Shown: positions 22,429-33,400 of the stretch, one piece after another
Layout: each line of letters starts with the position of its first letter
How positions within the stretch are numbered: position 1 is the first letter of the stretch
Source of the DNA: Dugong dugon
Taxonomy: Eukaryota > Chordata > Mammalia > Sirenia > Dugongidae
Assembly: GCA_030035585.1 (NCBI GenBank)
Contig: CM057477.1
Span: 63,221,447 to 63,285,446, forward strand
Length of the DNA stretch: 64,000 bases
Reading direction: 5' to 3'
Notes under the pieces: generated by a model
Database searches by the model: none
What the model saw: only the letters and a program-made list of their open reading frames with translations
Told to the model about the DNA's origin: nothing
Program-made: the position numbers and the translations under genes

Positions 22429-23995
22429 AGATTTTTTATTCTGGTAAAATATATATAACAAGACACTTTCCCTTTCAATCATTTTTCTGTGTACAATTCC
22501 ATGACATTAATAACATTCACTCTGTTGTGCAACCATCACTACTATGCATTTCTGATTTTTTTTCATCACCCTGAACAGAAACCCAGAATCCCTTAAACAA
22601 TAACTCCCCATTTCCTCCTCCCACCTACCCCTGATAAGCACTAATTCTCTATGCATTTGCCTGTTCTAGATATTTCATATAAGTGGGATTATACAATATT
22701 TGTCCTTTTGTGTCTGACTTATTTCATTTAGCATAAAGTTTTCAAACTTCATCCATGTCATAGCATGTATCGAAACTTCATTTCTCTGTACGGCTAAATA
22801 ATATTCCATTGAATGGATATACCACATTCTTTTAATCCACTCATTTGTTGACGGACATCTGGGTTGTTTCCAGCTTTTGGCTATTGTGAATAATGCTGCA
22901 GTGAACACTGGTATACAAGTATCTGTTTGAGTCTCTGCTTTCTAGTCTTTTGGATATTACCTAGGAGTGGAATTGCTGGGTCATATGGTAATTCTGAGGA
23001 GCTGGACTATATGAAGAAAAATGCGGTATCAGGATCGGAAGAAGGCTCATTAACAACCTCTGATATGCAGGTGACACAACCTTGCTTGCTGATAGTGAAG
23101 AGGACTTGAAGAATTTATGGATGAAGATCAAAGACTACAGCCTTCAGTATGGATTACACTTCAACATAAAGATACAAAAATTCTCACTACTGGACCAATA
23201 AGCAACACCATGATAAACGGAGAAGAGATTGAAGTTGTCAAGGATTTCATTTTACTTGGATCCACAATCAACGCCCATGGAAGTGGTAGTCAAGAAATCA
23301 AATGACGTGTTGCACTGGACAAATCTGTTGCGAAAGACTTCTTTAAAGTGTTAAAAAGCGAAGGTGTCCCTATGAGGATTAAAGTGTGCCTGACACAAGT
23401 CATGCTATTTTCAATTCCCTCATGTGCATGTGAAAGCTGGACAATGAATAAGGAAGACTGCAGAAGAATTGATGCCTTTGAATTATGGTGTTGGCGAAGA
23501 ACAACAAATCTGTCTTGGAAGAAGAACAGCTAGAATGCTCCTTAGAAGAGAGGATGGCAAAACTTCGTCTCATGTACTCTGGACACGTTATCAGGAGGGA
23601 CCAGTCCCTGGAGAAGGTCATCATGCTCGGTAAGGTACAGGGTCAGAGAAAAAAGAGGAAGACTTTCAATGAGTGGATTGACACAGTGGCTGCAACAATG
23701 GGCTCAAACATAGCAATGATCTTGAGGATGTCACAGGACCAGGCATTGTTTTGTTCTGTTGTCCTTAGGGTTGCTAGAGTCGGAAATGACTCAATGGCAC
23801 CTAACAATAACAACAACATGTAATTCTATGTTTAACTTTTTGAGGAACCACTAAACTGGTCTCCACAGTGACTCCACCACTTTACATTCCCGCCAACAAT
23901 AAACAAGCGTTCCAATTTCTCCACATCCTCACCAACAATTGTTATTTTTTATTTTTTCTGGTAATAGCCATTCTAGCAGGGGTGGATAGCCTACT
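22429..23995 (-). mobile_element. L1 LINE 3' part, split by RTE
   Basis: Reverse L1: 3' UTR (TGGTAAAATATATATAACAA), ORF2 end (GGATATACCACATTCTTTTA, then GCCAGCTTTTGGCTATTG-type sequence) and, beyond the RTE insertion, CACCACTTTACATTCCCGCC. The inserted RTE (22996-23819) has an 8-bp duplication. ORF2 is interrupted by stops. Confidence 0.85.
22996..23819 (+). mobile_element. RTE (BovB-like) LINE, 5'-truncated, inside L1
   Basis: The last 824 bases of RTE, from within the reverse transcriptase to the tail ending CCTAACAATAACAACAAC. The duplication GTAATTCT (22988-22995 and 23820-23827) proves insertion into the L1. The RT active-site box at 23064-23075 reads YAGD instead of YADD. The C-terminal frame 23485-23823 is open but lacks the catalytic core. 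Confidence 0.88.
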
Positions 23996-24099
23996 GCTTG
24001 ACATCATTTATATGAAAGCATATTGCCTTGTGTGTTTAAAACACTGTGGTAAAGTCACTGTCACCAACAGTCAAAATCTCTATGTGATTCAAATGCTAT

Positions 24100-24260
24100 A
24101 CTGAAAAAGGAGGCTGCTATATAAGAGAATAACAAAAAGGGACACAATTTCAACCAGAACAGAGGACAGAGGGAGCCAGGAAAAACCTCTCTGAGGAAAT
24201 GACATTTATTCTGAGATCTAAAAGATGAATAAGTATTAGCCATTGATATATATTCATCAA
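24100..24260. repeat. Possible L2-like relic
   Basis: GAGGAAATGACATTTATTCT, then GAGATCTAAAAGATGAATAA, recalls an internal L2 segment. It is weak and unconfirmed, and the orientation is not decided. Confidence 0.3.
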
Positions 24261-24413
24261 ATATATATATTTTTTTAAAAAATGAAATACTATGGGTAAC
24301 ATCACGAGTAATATCCAGAAATCTGAGTAACTTCCAAAAATCTAACAGACTGTTCTGCTCTTCCCAAATGTTAATACAGATTTGCTGAATGAATGAGGGC
24401 TGCAGGCAGTTAG

Positions 24414-24468
24414 CAGTGACTATGAGTCGGAATCGACTTGACGGCACACAACAGTAACAATAACAACA
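24414..24468 (+). repeat. SINE/RTE tail fragment
   Basis: Only TGACTATGAGTCGGAATCGA, CTTGACGGC and an ACAATAACAACAA end are present. Confidence 0.7.
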
Positions 24469-26469
24469 ATGGGCTGTTGGTGGCTGGTGGTCTCCAAGGC
24501 GGCTGTTGACATTCTTTCATGACCTAACTCCAGGTTATGCACTTATCCCCTTTTTCAAGGTGTGGATTTCAGAAACTCTGCCCATTTTTGCCCAGAAGAA
24601 ACCTAACTCAATGGGAACCAAAAGTTTTCCACCGGCATCAAAACACTTCTCAAGCCATCCAATCTCCCCTGCCTCCAGCATTATCTCCTTGAGACAGTTC
24701 AGGTTGCCTCTCACTGCCTCAAGACAACATATCCCAGGATTACATCTGAGCCTCTGGAGAAACCAAACTGAAAACAAGGGTGAGGCTCGTCCTCAGAAAG
24801 CCCAAGACTGGTCCCTGAGGAAGTGCAGGGAACAGGCGTCCCGGCGTGGAGGTTGTCTGTTCTCAGTTTGGGATTGTTTGCTTAGTTGGAGATTTAATCC
24901 CAGCCAGTCCCTTGCTCGTACATGAATTTGTATGAATCACTTCACTTCCCTGAACCTCAGTATTTTTTCATGTGTATAATAGTGGTGAAAATGATAGTAA
25001 CGTTCCCTTAATTATTAGAAATTAAAATGTGAATTTTCAGTTATTCTGGTAACTTCTGGAAGGACATGCAGGTACAGTTTTTAACCAGAAAGAAGTCTCG
25101 TAAAGAGTTAATTCTGGACACACAAGGAGTCTAGAAGGTGGGGCAAAACCTTTATTTTCCCCACCCAGTCATCTCTGCTCATGCCATGAATGGAAATCTT
25201 GGAGTTCCTCCTCTCTCTGGCCTACCTTCCTATTCTCCCCTACAGTCACAACCTCATCTATCTTTTCTAGGTCCTCTTCCCCCAAGACCAAGGCTCAACT
25301 CAGAAGTCCAGAACCCAGGAAGTTATCTTTCATGGGGGTGGGGCAGTTGGGAAGGGTGAAATGATGTGATGTCATTGAGTTTCAGATGATGAAACGCTGA
25401 CTGTATTTCATAGTCTTCAAAGTGGAGCATCTACAAGTCTCTTGCTAACACTGATTTAAACATAAATTTGGTGTGTTATAGCAACAAAGTCACTGTCTCT
25501 TGCTCTGCTTGCCATAGATGCCTACCAAAGGAAATGGGCAAGGGGGTGAGAAAAGTAAGGTAAGGAGGACAGAAAATTCCATCCTCCCACAATATAAACA
25601 TAATGATCATAAAACACCATGAACTTCAGGACATTTGTGACAACAAGAAGGCAAACACCTACAAATTCCAGCCTGGAGACGGGGTTTATCGGAGTAGGCC
25701 TATGTGTCAACTAATTCTCAAATAACTTAATAACTGACTCCCTGGCCTCTTCGGCACTATAAATTATTTCCTTTTTTAAACCATTCCTTTTGAGAAAGAG
25801 CTTTTATTTTCTCACGTGATGCTACTAGATACCTTAGCAAAAGGACAGCAAACATTTCAATGGAAAAGTAGAATCTTCTATTTACTTAAGATGTAATCAA
25901 TACCCATGGTTAAAAATAAATAAACCTTCAGTCTCCTCAAACAACTCTATGTCCTAATCAGTCAAAACACACAGACACGTAAAGAGGAAAGTCCGGAATT
26001 CTTCAGTGTGCTAAATCCTCCACACTCTGGGAGCTATGCATTCAATGCCACCTCTCGTTAGAACTGTAATGTTATCTCATTATTTACTCACACACACTCA
26101 GACCTGCAAGGAAAATGTAGTCTCTTTATTTCTCCATCACTCATCAGCTGCCCCTCACAATTTAGTTGAATCTGGGAACTTACGCCGATGCGATAATCAA
26201 AAATACCCTTCTAATTAAGTCCTCAGTCTATTTTTTAAAAATGCTTAGTTTCTCAGATTTCTTCTTTGGACTCCTACCCCCCAGCTCCTCTCTAAGACCG
26301 TATCTAAAGGACTAGGTGGGGAGGGGAGGTGCTTCTCAAATCCTCATGGCAGTGGGAAGAAATGAGGAAGTGACCCAAGCTATAGCCTCTGCATCCTCGT
26401 TGGTCTGGGCTGTGAAGTGGGTGGAGTGGTCTGCTCCCTGGGCTTGGAATGCCAGCATGCAGCTGGTCT
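24469..26469. other. Repeat-poor 2-kb stretch
   Basis: Little repeat content beyond a forward MIR fragment at about 24905-25005 (TGAATCACTTCACTTCCCTG). A 139-codon plus-strand frame at 24506-24925 and a 128-codon minus-strand frame at 24061-24447 show no domain or coding signature. This is one of the emptiest parts of the window for repeats. Confidence 0.45.
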
Positions 26470-26482
26470 AGTTGGGCCTTTT

Positions 26483-27649
26483 TTTTTTAATTGAGCTTTA
26501 GGTGAAAGTTTACAGAGCAAATTAGTTTCTCATTAAACAATTAATACACATACTGTTTTGTGACATTGGTTGCCAACCCCATGACGTGTCAACACTCTCC
26601 CCTTCTAGACCTTGGGTTCCCCATTTCCATTCGTCCAGCTTTCCTGTCCCCTCCTGCCTTCTCGTCTTTGCCCCGGGGCTGGTGTGTCCATTTAGTCTCA
26701 TATACATGGCTGAACTAACCACGTTTGTTTTATAGGCCTTTCTAATCTTTGGCTGAAGGGTGAACCTCAGGAGTGACTTCAGTATTGAGTTAAAAGCGTG
26801 TCCAGGGTCCATACTCTTGGGGTTTCTCCAGTCTCTGTCACACCAGCAAGTCTGGTCTTCTTTTTTTTTTTTTTTTTTTTTTGTAAATTTGGATTTTGTT
26901 CTACTTTTTGTCCTGCTCTGTCCAGGACCCTCTGTTGTGATCCCTGTCAGAACAGACAGTGGTGGTAGCCGGGCACAATATAGTTGTGCTGTACTAAGCC
27001 TGGTGGAGGCTGCAGTAGTTGTGGTCCATTAGTCCTTTGAACTAATCTTTCCTTTGTATCTTTGGTTTTCTTCATTTTCCCTTGCTCCATATGGGATGAG
27101 ACCTGTGGAATATCTTAGGTGGTCACTCACAAGCTTTCAAGACCCCAGAAGCTACTCACCAAAGTAGAATGTAGGACATTTTCTTTACGAACTATGTTAT
27201 GCCAATAGACCTAGATGTCCCCTGAGACCATGGTCCCCAGCCCTCAGCCCAGTAACTTGGTCCATCAGGGAGTTTGGATGTTTCTATGAAGCTTCTATGA
27301 CTTTGCCTTGGTCAAGTTGTGCTGACTTCCCCAGTATTGTGTACTGTTCTACCCTTCACCAAAGTTACCACTTATCTATTGTCTAGTTAGTGATTTCCCT
27401 CTCCACCCTTCCCCTCCCTTGAAACCATCAAAGATTGTTTCTTTCTGTGTGTAAACCTTTTCATGAGTTTTTATAATAGTGGTCTCATGCAGTATTTGTC
27501 CTTTTGTGATTGACTAATCTTACTCAGCATAATGTCCTCCAGATTCACCCATGTTTTGCAGATTCATCATTGTTCTTTATTGTTGTATGGTATTCCGTTG
27601 TGTGTGGATGAATGGATAATTTGTTTATCCATTCATCTGTTGATGGCCC
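26483..27649 (-). mobile_element. 5'-truncated L1 with long 3' UTR
   Basis: A single insertion bounded by the 13-bp duplication AGTTGGGCCTTTT (26470-26482 and 27650-27662). On the minus strand it begins in the last part of ORF2 (ATGAATGGATAAACAAATTA) and continues through about 1 kb of 3' UTR with an internal A-tract (26861-26882 as T on plus). It ends GCTCAATTAAAAAAAA. This copy identifies the L1 3'-UTR fragments at 3547, 45016, 48062, 54350 and 56608. Confidence 0.9.
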
Positions 27650-27901
27650 AGTTGGGCCTTTTGTCAGTGCCCACAGTCACAACTCTCAAAACCCTCTTTG
27701 TCTGACTATAGACCTCTGACAGTGCACCTCTGTATTAGTTTCCTATCACTGCTGTAACAAATTGTCACAAACATGGGGGCTTAAAACGACACAAACTTAT
27801 TATCTCACAATTTTGGAGGCCAGAAGTCCAAAATGGGTCTCCCTGGGCTAAGTGTTAGCAGGACTGCGTTCTCTTTTGGAGGCTCGAGGGGATATCAGGA
27901 A

Positions 27902-28022
27902 CCCTGATAACTAAGCCTGGTCAGATCTTACACCTCTCTTCTGCTCATTAGCAAATACTAAAGAAGATATTTAGAAGAAATTCAACGACGATGGGAAATT
28001 TGGCAATGATTATGGGTGATGG
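27902..28022 (+). repeat. Duplicated 5' flank of the SINE at 8403
   Basis: This 121-bp segment (CCCTGATAACTAAGCCTGGT to ATTATGGGTGATGG) aligns over its full length with 8282-8402. It sits directly before a SINE of the same form and ends inside the MLT1 LTR. It is best explained as sequence carried along during SINE retroposition. Confidence 0.75.
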
Positions 28023-28230
28023 AAGGAGCCCTGGTGGCACAGTGGTTAAGTGCTCGGCTGCTAACTGAAAGGCTGGCTGTTTGAACCCACCAGCCATTCC
28101 ATGGAAAAAGATGTGGCAGTCTGCTGTAGAAGATTACAGCCTTGGAAATCCTATGAGGCAGTTCTACTCTGTCCTACTGTGTCACTAGGAGTAGGAATCG
28201 ACTTGACGCAATGGGTTTGGCTTTTGGTTA
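28023..28230 (+). mobile_element. AfroSINE copy with transduced flank
   Basis: Long-form copy (AAGGAGCCCTGGTGGCACAG to ATGGGTTTGGCTTTTGG). MLT1 sequence resumes directly after its 3' end, so the 3' end of the insertion is the SINE end while the 5' end lies in the foreign flank. Confidence 0.85.
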
Positions 28231-28404
28231 GAGGAGTACACATTTCCTTGCCCTTCCCAGCTTCTAGAGGCCACCTGCATTCCTTGGCCCCTTCCTTCAC
28301 CTTCAAAGCCAACAACAGCAGGTTTAGCCCTTCTCACATTGCATCACCCTGACTTCCTCTTCTGCCTCTCTCTTCCACACTAAAGGGTCCTCAGGATTAC
28401 ATTG

Positions 28405-28606
28405 GATTCCCTGAGTGGTGCAAATGGTTAATACCCTCAGCTGCTAACTGAAAGGCTGGATGTTCGACTATACCTAGAGGTGCCTCAGAAGAAAGGCCTG
28501 GCAATCTATTTCTGAAAATTCAACCACTGAAAACTCTATGGAGCACAGTTCCACTCTGACACACATGGGGTCACCTTGAGTCAGAATCGACTCAGGGACA
28601 AGTGGT
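28405..28606 (+). mobile_element. AfroSINE copy in MLT1
   Basis: Copy of the GAAGAAAGGCCTGGCAATCT subfamily. GATTACATTG (28395-28404) and GATTACACTG (28607-28616) form a 10-bp duplication with one mismatch. Confidence 0.9.
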
Positions 28607-28785
28607 GATTACACTGGGCCCACTCAGATAATTTAGGATAATCTCCCTATCTTAAAGTCCGCTGATTAGCAGCCTTAATTCCGTCTGCTACCTTAATCCC
28701 CTTTTGCCATGTAATGTAACCTATTTACAGATTCCAGGGATTAGAATGTAGACATCTTTGGGAGGCCGTTATTCTGCCTACTACA

Positions 28786-30479
28786 ACTTTTAAGTCCCCT
28801 CTTCAGGACACAAGAATAGGTCTGGATCCCACCTTATTGTGTTGAGGCGTCAGGGGCCAAGAGTGCTGTGTTTCCACCTGGTGCCCACCTCCATCTTCAC
28901 ACCTTTGCCTGGTAAGACGCCAAGCTGGGCCTTTCCTAGAGGCCAGCAGCTTCCACTTCACTACGTCCCCGTGAGTGAACCTCTAGCTCCCATGGGTTTC
29001 CAAACTACCTGATATTTCTTAAAGTTGCTTCCTATGGCGAACCCCAGATTTAGCCTGAAATAAAGGAAGAAAGAAGAGTCCCACGCCCTCAGTCCCCCTC
29101 TGTCTCATTCATTCCTCCTACAACCTTCACAGACGGCTCAGGCTCAGCGCTGTTCTCTTCTCACACTCCTTCCCTCAGGGCTCATGACAGGATAGCCTCC
29201 CAGAAGCCTGTATCACAGCAAAGGGGGAAGCTCCTCCGCGTTTCAGAAAAAAACTTTGAATGATTTCAGATCTCCATCCAGGCTTGGTTGTTGATGTGCT
29301 TAATCAGTTTAGAAAATTCTTCCTCCCACCTCCTCTTCACCCCTCCCTCATTCCCCCGTGTCTGTCTAGGAGCTAAACAGAAAAGGTATTTTAACAATCA
29401 AAACTGACAAGTTATTTTGTGGTGCTAATGGTTATACCCCTTTCACCTGAAGCTCCTAAAACCCATTGCTTCACTGGGTCCCAAGCTCCCAGCGTAACAA
29501 GATTTATAGGCTGTGGAAATACTTCTGAAAACCTAAAATTGGTATACTCCAATTTCTCTCATATAGAAATATGTATGAACTGAGGAGGTAAGGAAAGGAG
29601 AGTCAGTCTTGATTCAACTCTGAAAAGTGGTTAAAGCTGTTTCTAGCACCATTTTGAACTAAAAAGAGAAAATTCTCCATGAATGGTACATGGCTCTAGC
29701 ATTAGACCACAGACACCCGGTGGGGTGGGGAAGAGGAACTTACAGACTGTGAGAACATTTCATAACAGAGTCTTAGGAACCGTTAGGCCTCTTGTTGCTA
29801 GTCTTGTTGACATTTACAAATTGTCTAAAACCCCACAACTCAACCCACTGCTGAATCATTGAGTTTCTGAATTCATTTGGCTGAATGTACTGTGTACTTG
29901 AATTTAAAAGCAAGAGAGCTTTCCTTTGAGACATTGTGAGGTAACAGGGTTTGGTGTATTACTAAAAATCCAATTTAAAGTCCCATCATTCAGGGCCCAA
30001 ACGATCTCCGTGTGTAAAGGGGCTTTCAACCGAGCTGTGCAGGTTATAATTAGGGCAGGACTGCAATGCGGTTTGGTACTACAGCCGCCATTTAAAAAAC
30101 ACAGTGAACGAGGAGCCTTGCTCGGGGTGCTAAGGCACGCACTTGTGGACAAGTCGGAAAGAATACAAGGACATGTGCTCAGTCCTTCTTCAAGGAACCT
30201 TCTGTGGTAGGCTGTACCACAAAAGTATAGGATGTGGGAGAACCTGGGTCACTCAGTTCAGTTTTGTTTTTAAGAACAAGAAGAAAAGGGAGATTCTGGG
30301 CTTTCACAGCCCAGGGGCGTCACCTTCTTCAGGCAGAGTTGCTGAGTTGTGACTGGGGTCTTTTCAAGGGGAGGTCTCGGGGGCGCCCACAGTTTATTCC
30401 CTCATTAGTTTGCTCTGTCCGTTGTCTTTCTAGAACAATGTGGAGTCTGTCACACGGGATTATTTAGAAGTTCTCTGGG
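28786..30479. other. Repeat-poor 1.7-kb stretch with a possible conserved element
   Basis: No named repeats were recognised. The part at 29900-30180 mixes homeodomain-type TAATTA/TTTAAA words with balanced GC and CpG (GCCCAAACGATCTCCGTGTG; TTATAATTAGGGC), which is the texture of many developmental enhancers. This is inference only; overlapping 82- and 94-codon frames on both strands have no domain. Confidence 0.35.
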
Positions 30480-30765
30480 CTTAATGCTGTGGGAGTATGC
30501 CCATGACACACTGGTAAAGGAAAAAGGCAGTTACCCATATAGTATATGCTACATAATTCGAATTTTGTTAAAAGCATGCATGTCTATATATTTTATATAT
30601 GGGAGTATGATAATGTTGAAGAAAATACATAAAAATCTTAGCAGGTAAAGCTCGTAAGTGATTTTTTAACTGGCTTCCATACATTTTTCTGTATGTTCCC
30701 ATTTTTCTACAATCCATATGTATCACTTTTATTGCCATAAAAATAAATATTAAGCAAAATGTCAT
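30480..30765 (+). repeat. Possible old LINE 3'-end fragment
   Basis: The T-rich segment with CATACATTTTTCTGTATGTT, then TTCTACAATCCATATGTATC and AAAATAAATATTAAGC resembles an old mammal-wide 3' end. The family is not assigned. Confidence 0.3.
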
Positions 30766-30841
30766 GTGAGTCTCCTGCTAGGGAGACCAGGGTTTAAACA
30801 TCCTCTGTCTCCTACTCCTTTGACATATAACCCTATCTTCT

Positions 30842-31052
30842 GTGCAAACGGTTTGCTCTCAACTAGTAACCTGAAAGTTAGCAGTTCGAACCCGCCCGGT
30901 GGCACCATGGAAGAAAGGGCTGGCAATCTGCTTCTGTAAAGATGACAGCTAAGAAAATCCTATGGAGCACAGTTCTACTCTGCAACACACAGGGTTGCCA
31001 TGAGTCGGAATTGACTCAACAGCAACAGGTTTGGGTTTGTTTTTTTTTTAAA
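30842..31052 (+). mobile_element. AfroSINE copy with unusually long duplication
   Basis: Forward copy (GTTCGAACCCGCCCGGTGGC, AAGAAAGGGCTGGCAATCTG, TTGCCATGAGTCGGAATTGA). The direct repeat flanking it is 34 bp long (30808-30841 and 31053-31086) with four mismatches. Confidence 0.9.
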
Positions 31053-31086
31053 TCTCCTATTCCTTTGGCATATAACTCTGTCTTCT

Positions 31087-31289
31087 AACAAATCAAAACC
31101 AAGCTATGCAGAACAGAAGAGGGATGTCCTTCTCTTCTTGGGTGAACTCCCAGAAACACTGGTGACCAGGGAGTTGGCAGCTGTGGAGGGTGGCAGATAG
31201 CTGCCATGTCTTCACTGGGGTGGGTCACCATGTCTCTGAGGAACCTGCTCTTCTCCCTTTGGGGAGTAGAGGGTGCTCATCCAGGGTGG
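31087..31289. other. Unassigned sequence between SINEs
   Basis: GC-balanced sequence, no feature recognised. Confidence 0.35.
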
Positions 31290-31695
31290 TCTGTTGCTGT
31301 TAGCTGTCATCAAGTCGGTCTCTGACTCATGACGACTGCATGTGCTCCACAGGGTTTTCTTGGCTGTAATTTTTACAGACTAGGAGCCTTGGTGGCACAG
31401 TGGTTAAGCGCTCGGCTGCTAATCGAAAGGTTGGTGGTTTGAACCCACTAGCTGCTCCACGGGAGTAAGATGTGACAGTCTACTTCTGTAAAGATTTACA
31501 GTCTTGGAAACTCTATGGGGCAGTTCTACTCTGTTCCTATAGGGTCGCTATGAGTCAGAATCAACTCGATGGCAATGGACAGCCTTCACAGAAGCAGATT
31601 GCCAGGATTTTCTTCCTCAGAGACACTGGATGGATTTCAACTGCCAATCTTTAGGTTAGCAGCCAATTGCAAACCCCTTGTGCCACCCAGGCCCC
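31290..31695 (-). mobile_element. AfroSINE copy, split by another SINE
   Basis: Left part: TGCTGTTAGCTGTCATCAAG to TGGCTGTAATTTTTACAGAC. Right part: CACAGAAGCAGATTGCCAGG to TGTGCCACCCAGGCC. A forward SINE sits between them. Confidence 0.85.
31382..31584 (+). mobile_element. AfroSINE inserted in an AfroSINE
   Basis: Forward long-form copy (AGGAGCCTTGGTGGCACAGT to CAACTCGATGGCAATGG). Its insertion point in the host SINE lies within a few bases of the one used at 12595. Confidence 0.88.
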
Positions 31696-32015
31696 TTTCG
31701 ATGGACTGAGAAGTTATCTTAGCCAGCGTTTGGATGGCCGGGGAGATTTGCACATAGGGTGGGGAGGCTGAGCCTCTGAGCCAGCTGAGACTTTCCAGTG
31801 TCAGGTGGGAGGCGGGGAGAGGAGAGTCACAGCCTATGTTTGTCCAGCTTGGCCAGGTCTGTTTGGCAGGTGGGTGTGGAGGACAGAATGTCCACTGAGG
31901 CTGTGTGCACAGCAGGCCAGGTGGTTCCCACAGCCACTTCCTCCTTAGGACAACACCCTGCCCAATGCCAGGTTTTCACAAAGGTGCCTCCCCCACCTCC
32001 CCCGCCTTCTCTCCA
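31696..32015. other. Unassigned sequence
   Basis: GC-rich sequence with a 98-codon plus-strand frame that overlaps a 73-codon minus-strand frame. Both run through C-rich low-complexity sequence and are not supported as genes. Confidence 0.35.
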
Positions 32016-32215
32016 ATTCAAAGTATTATGGTGTGATGAAAAGAGCACAAATACGAGTCAAATTACTAAGTTTGAACCTTGGCCAATCACTTAAACTTCT
32101 CTGAACCTGTGTCCTTATCTGTAACAATGGGAAAGCTATAATAATGGTCTCATTGAATTGTTGTGAGTTTTAAATGAGAGCATGTATATTGAAAACACTG
32201 TGTTCAGCAGTAAAC
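32016..32215 (+). repeat. MIR element
   Basis: GTGATGAAAAGAGCACAAAT, then CTTGGCCAATCACTTAAACT, then GTCCTTATCTGTAACAATGG and TTGTTGTGAGTTTTAAATGA. Complete forward MIR order. Confidence 0.85.
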
Positions 32216-32406
32216 AAAGGTTTGTAATCCTCATAAGGAGATGAGGCCTAGCCTTTTGCACCCCCTTTTCCCATCAAGGCGGGATCTGGTTGGACAAGAA
32301 TGACAGTCGGAAGCCACCTGGGACACAGTAGCCCCTGCCTGCCTTTGGCAGTCTCATCTGCTACCCTCTCTACCACAGCTACCTTCCAGCAAACCAACCA
32401 CTCATA

Positions 32407-32622
32407 CCAAACCAAAACCAAACCAGCTGCTATCAAATTAATTCCAACTCATGGTGACCTCATGTGTGCAGAGTAGAACTGCTCCATAAGGTTTTCAAGG
32501 CTGTAACCTTTTGGAAGCAGGTTGCCAGGCCTTTCTTCTGAGGCATCTCTGGGTGGATTCCAACCAACAGTCTTTCAGTGAGTAGCCAAGCGCTGAACCG
32601 TTTACACTACCCAGGTACTCCT
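32407..32622 (-). mobile_element. AfroSINE copy with perfect duplication
   Basis: Reverse copy with middle GAGTAGAACTGCTCCATAAG and head GTTTACACTACCCAGGTACT. A perfect 14-bp duplication, ACCAACCACTCATA (32393-32406 and 32623-32636), shows a clean and fairly recent insertion. Confidence 0.92.
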
Positions 32623-32636
32623 ACCAACCACTCATA

Positions 32637-33387
32637 ATCCTTTCTAATGATAATGCTGATCATTAAAATTTATTGAGGATGTTAAAATGGAAGTTTCAGC
32701 TGAAACACTGAGGTAACAGATAATAGATACCAAATTGAGCTACAGATGAACCATCCCAGTACCCTGGCAAAGGGTGGGGGCCAAGAAGGGTTAGAAGACT
32801 CAACCTCCTCAGCCACGTAGAGGGTATGAGAGGGCTGTGGGAGGAGAGGGTCCATAAAGAGGACTTGGAAGATTCTGCTTGTCTGTTGAGTCCCACCCTA
32901 CGGATGGGGCTCTGCTCCAACAGATTGTTGGGATGGTAAGTCAGGTGCAAGGCAGGAGAGAGGAGTCAGGGAGGCCATGAAAAGAGTAACTAGGTTTATG
33001 ATACTCACAGTTCCCAGAGACAGGAAGGCAAGCACGCCATGACACAGGGCCACACAGGGGGTTGCACCCAGGACAAGGTAACAACATGCAGGAATTGTAG
33101 GAGACTGCTTATCTACGGCAAGCAGGATGGGATTAGCTAGTTTTCCCAGGCTTCCTGGGAATTGGGCATGTTGAGTAATTGTGCAGGTTCAGGGGCATAG
33201 GGGCTGTCCCTCAATGTTGGGTAGACCCTGGGCTGACTGGGATGGATGCATAGTAGCCCAGGAGTGTAGACCCTATAAGGGGAGTGGTTGGAGAGTGGAC
33301 TTTATCAGCTGCTCAGAGGGAAACAGACTGGCCCAGGCCTCAAACTGTGTCAAGTCAGCATTTTAAGAAAATGGTATTACAGTCCCT
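32637..33387. other. Unassigned, possibly an old LTR
   Basis: Purine-rich, GC-balanced sequence (CATGACACAGGGCCACACAG; AATTAGCTAGTTTTC-like words near 33130). It has the feel of an old ERV LTR in reverse, but I found neither terminal motifs nor a duplication, so I leave it unassigned. Confidence 0.3.
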
Positions 33388-33400
33388 CTTCATCTTAACT

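Larger units (their letters stand above)
27731..28785 (-). mobile_element. MLT1-like LTR, split by two SINE units
   Basis: Reverse ERVL-MaLR LTR: TGTATTAGTTTCCTATCACT at the left, CTTCTAGAGGCCACCTGCAT in the middle and TTATTCTGCCTACTACA at the right. A SINE with 121 bp of foreign 5' flank (27902-28230) and a second SINE (28405-28606) interrupt it. Confidence 0.8.

Noticed and set aside
24061-24925. 128- and 139-codon open frames
   Set aside because: No domain, and the first overlaps a SINE tail and possible L2 sequence. No splice or start support.
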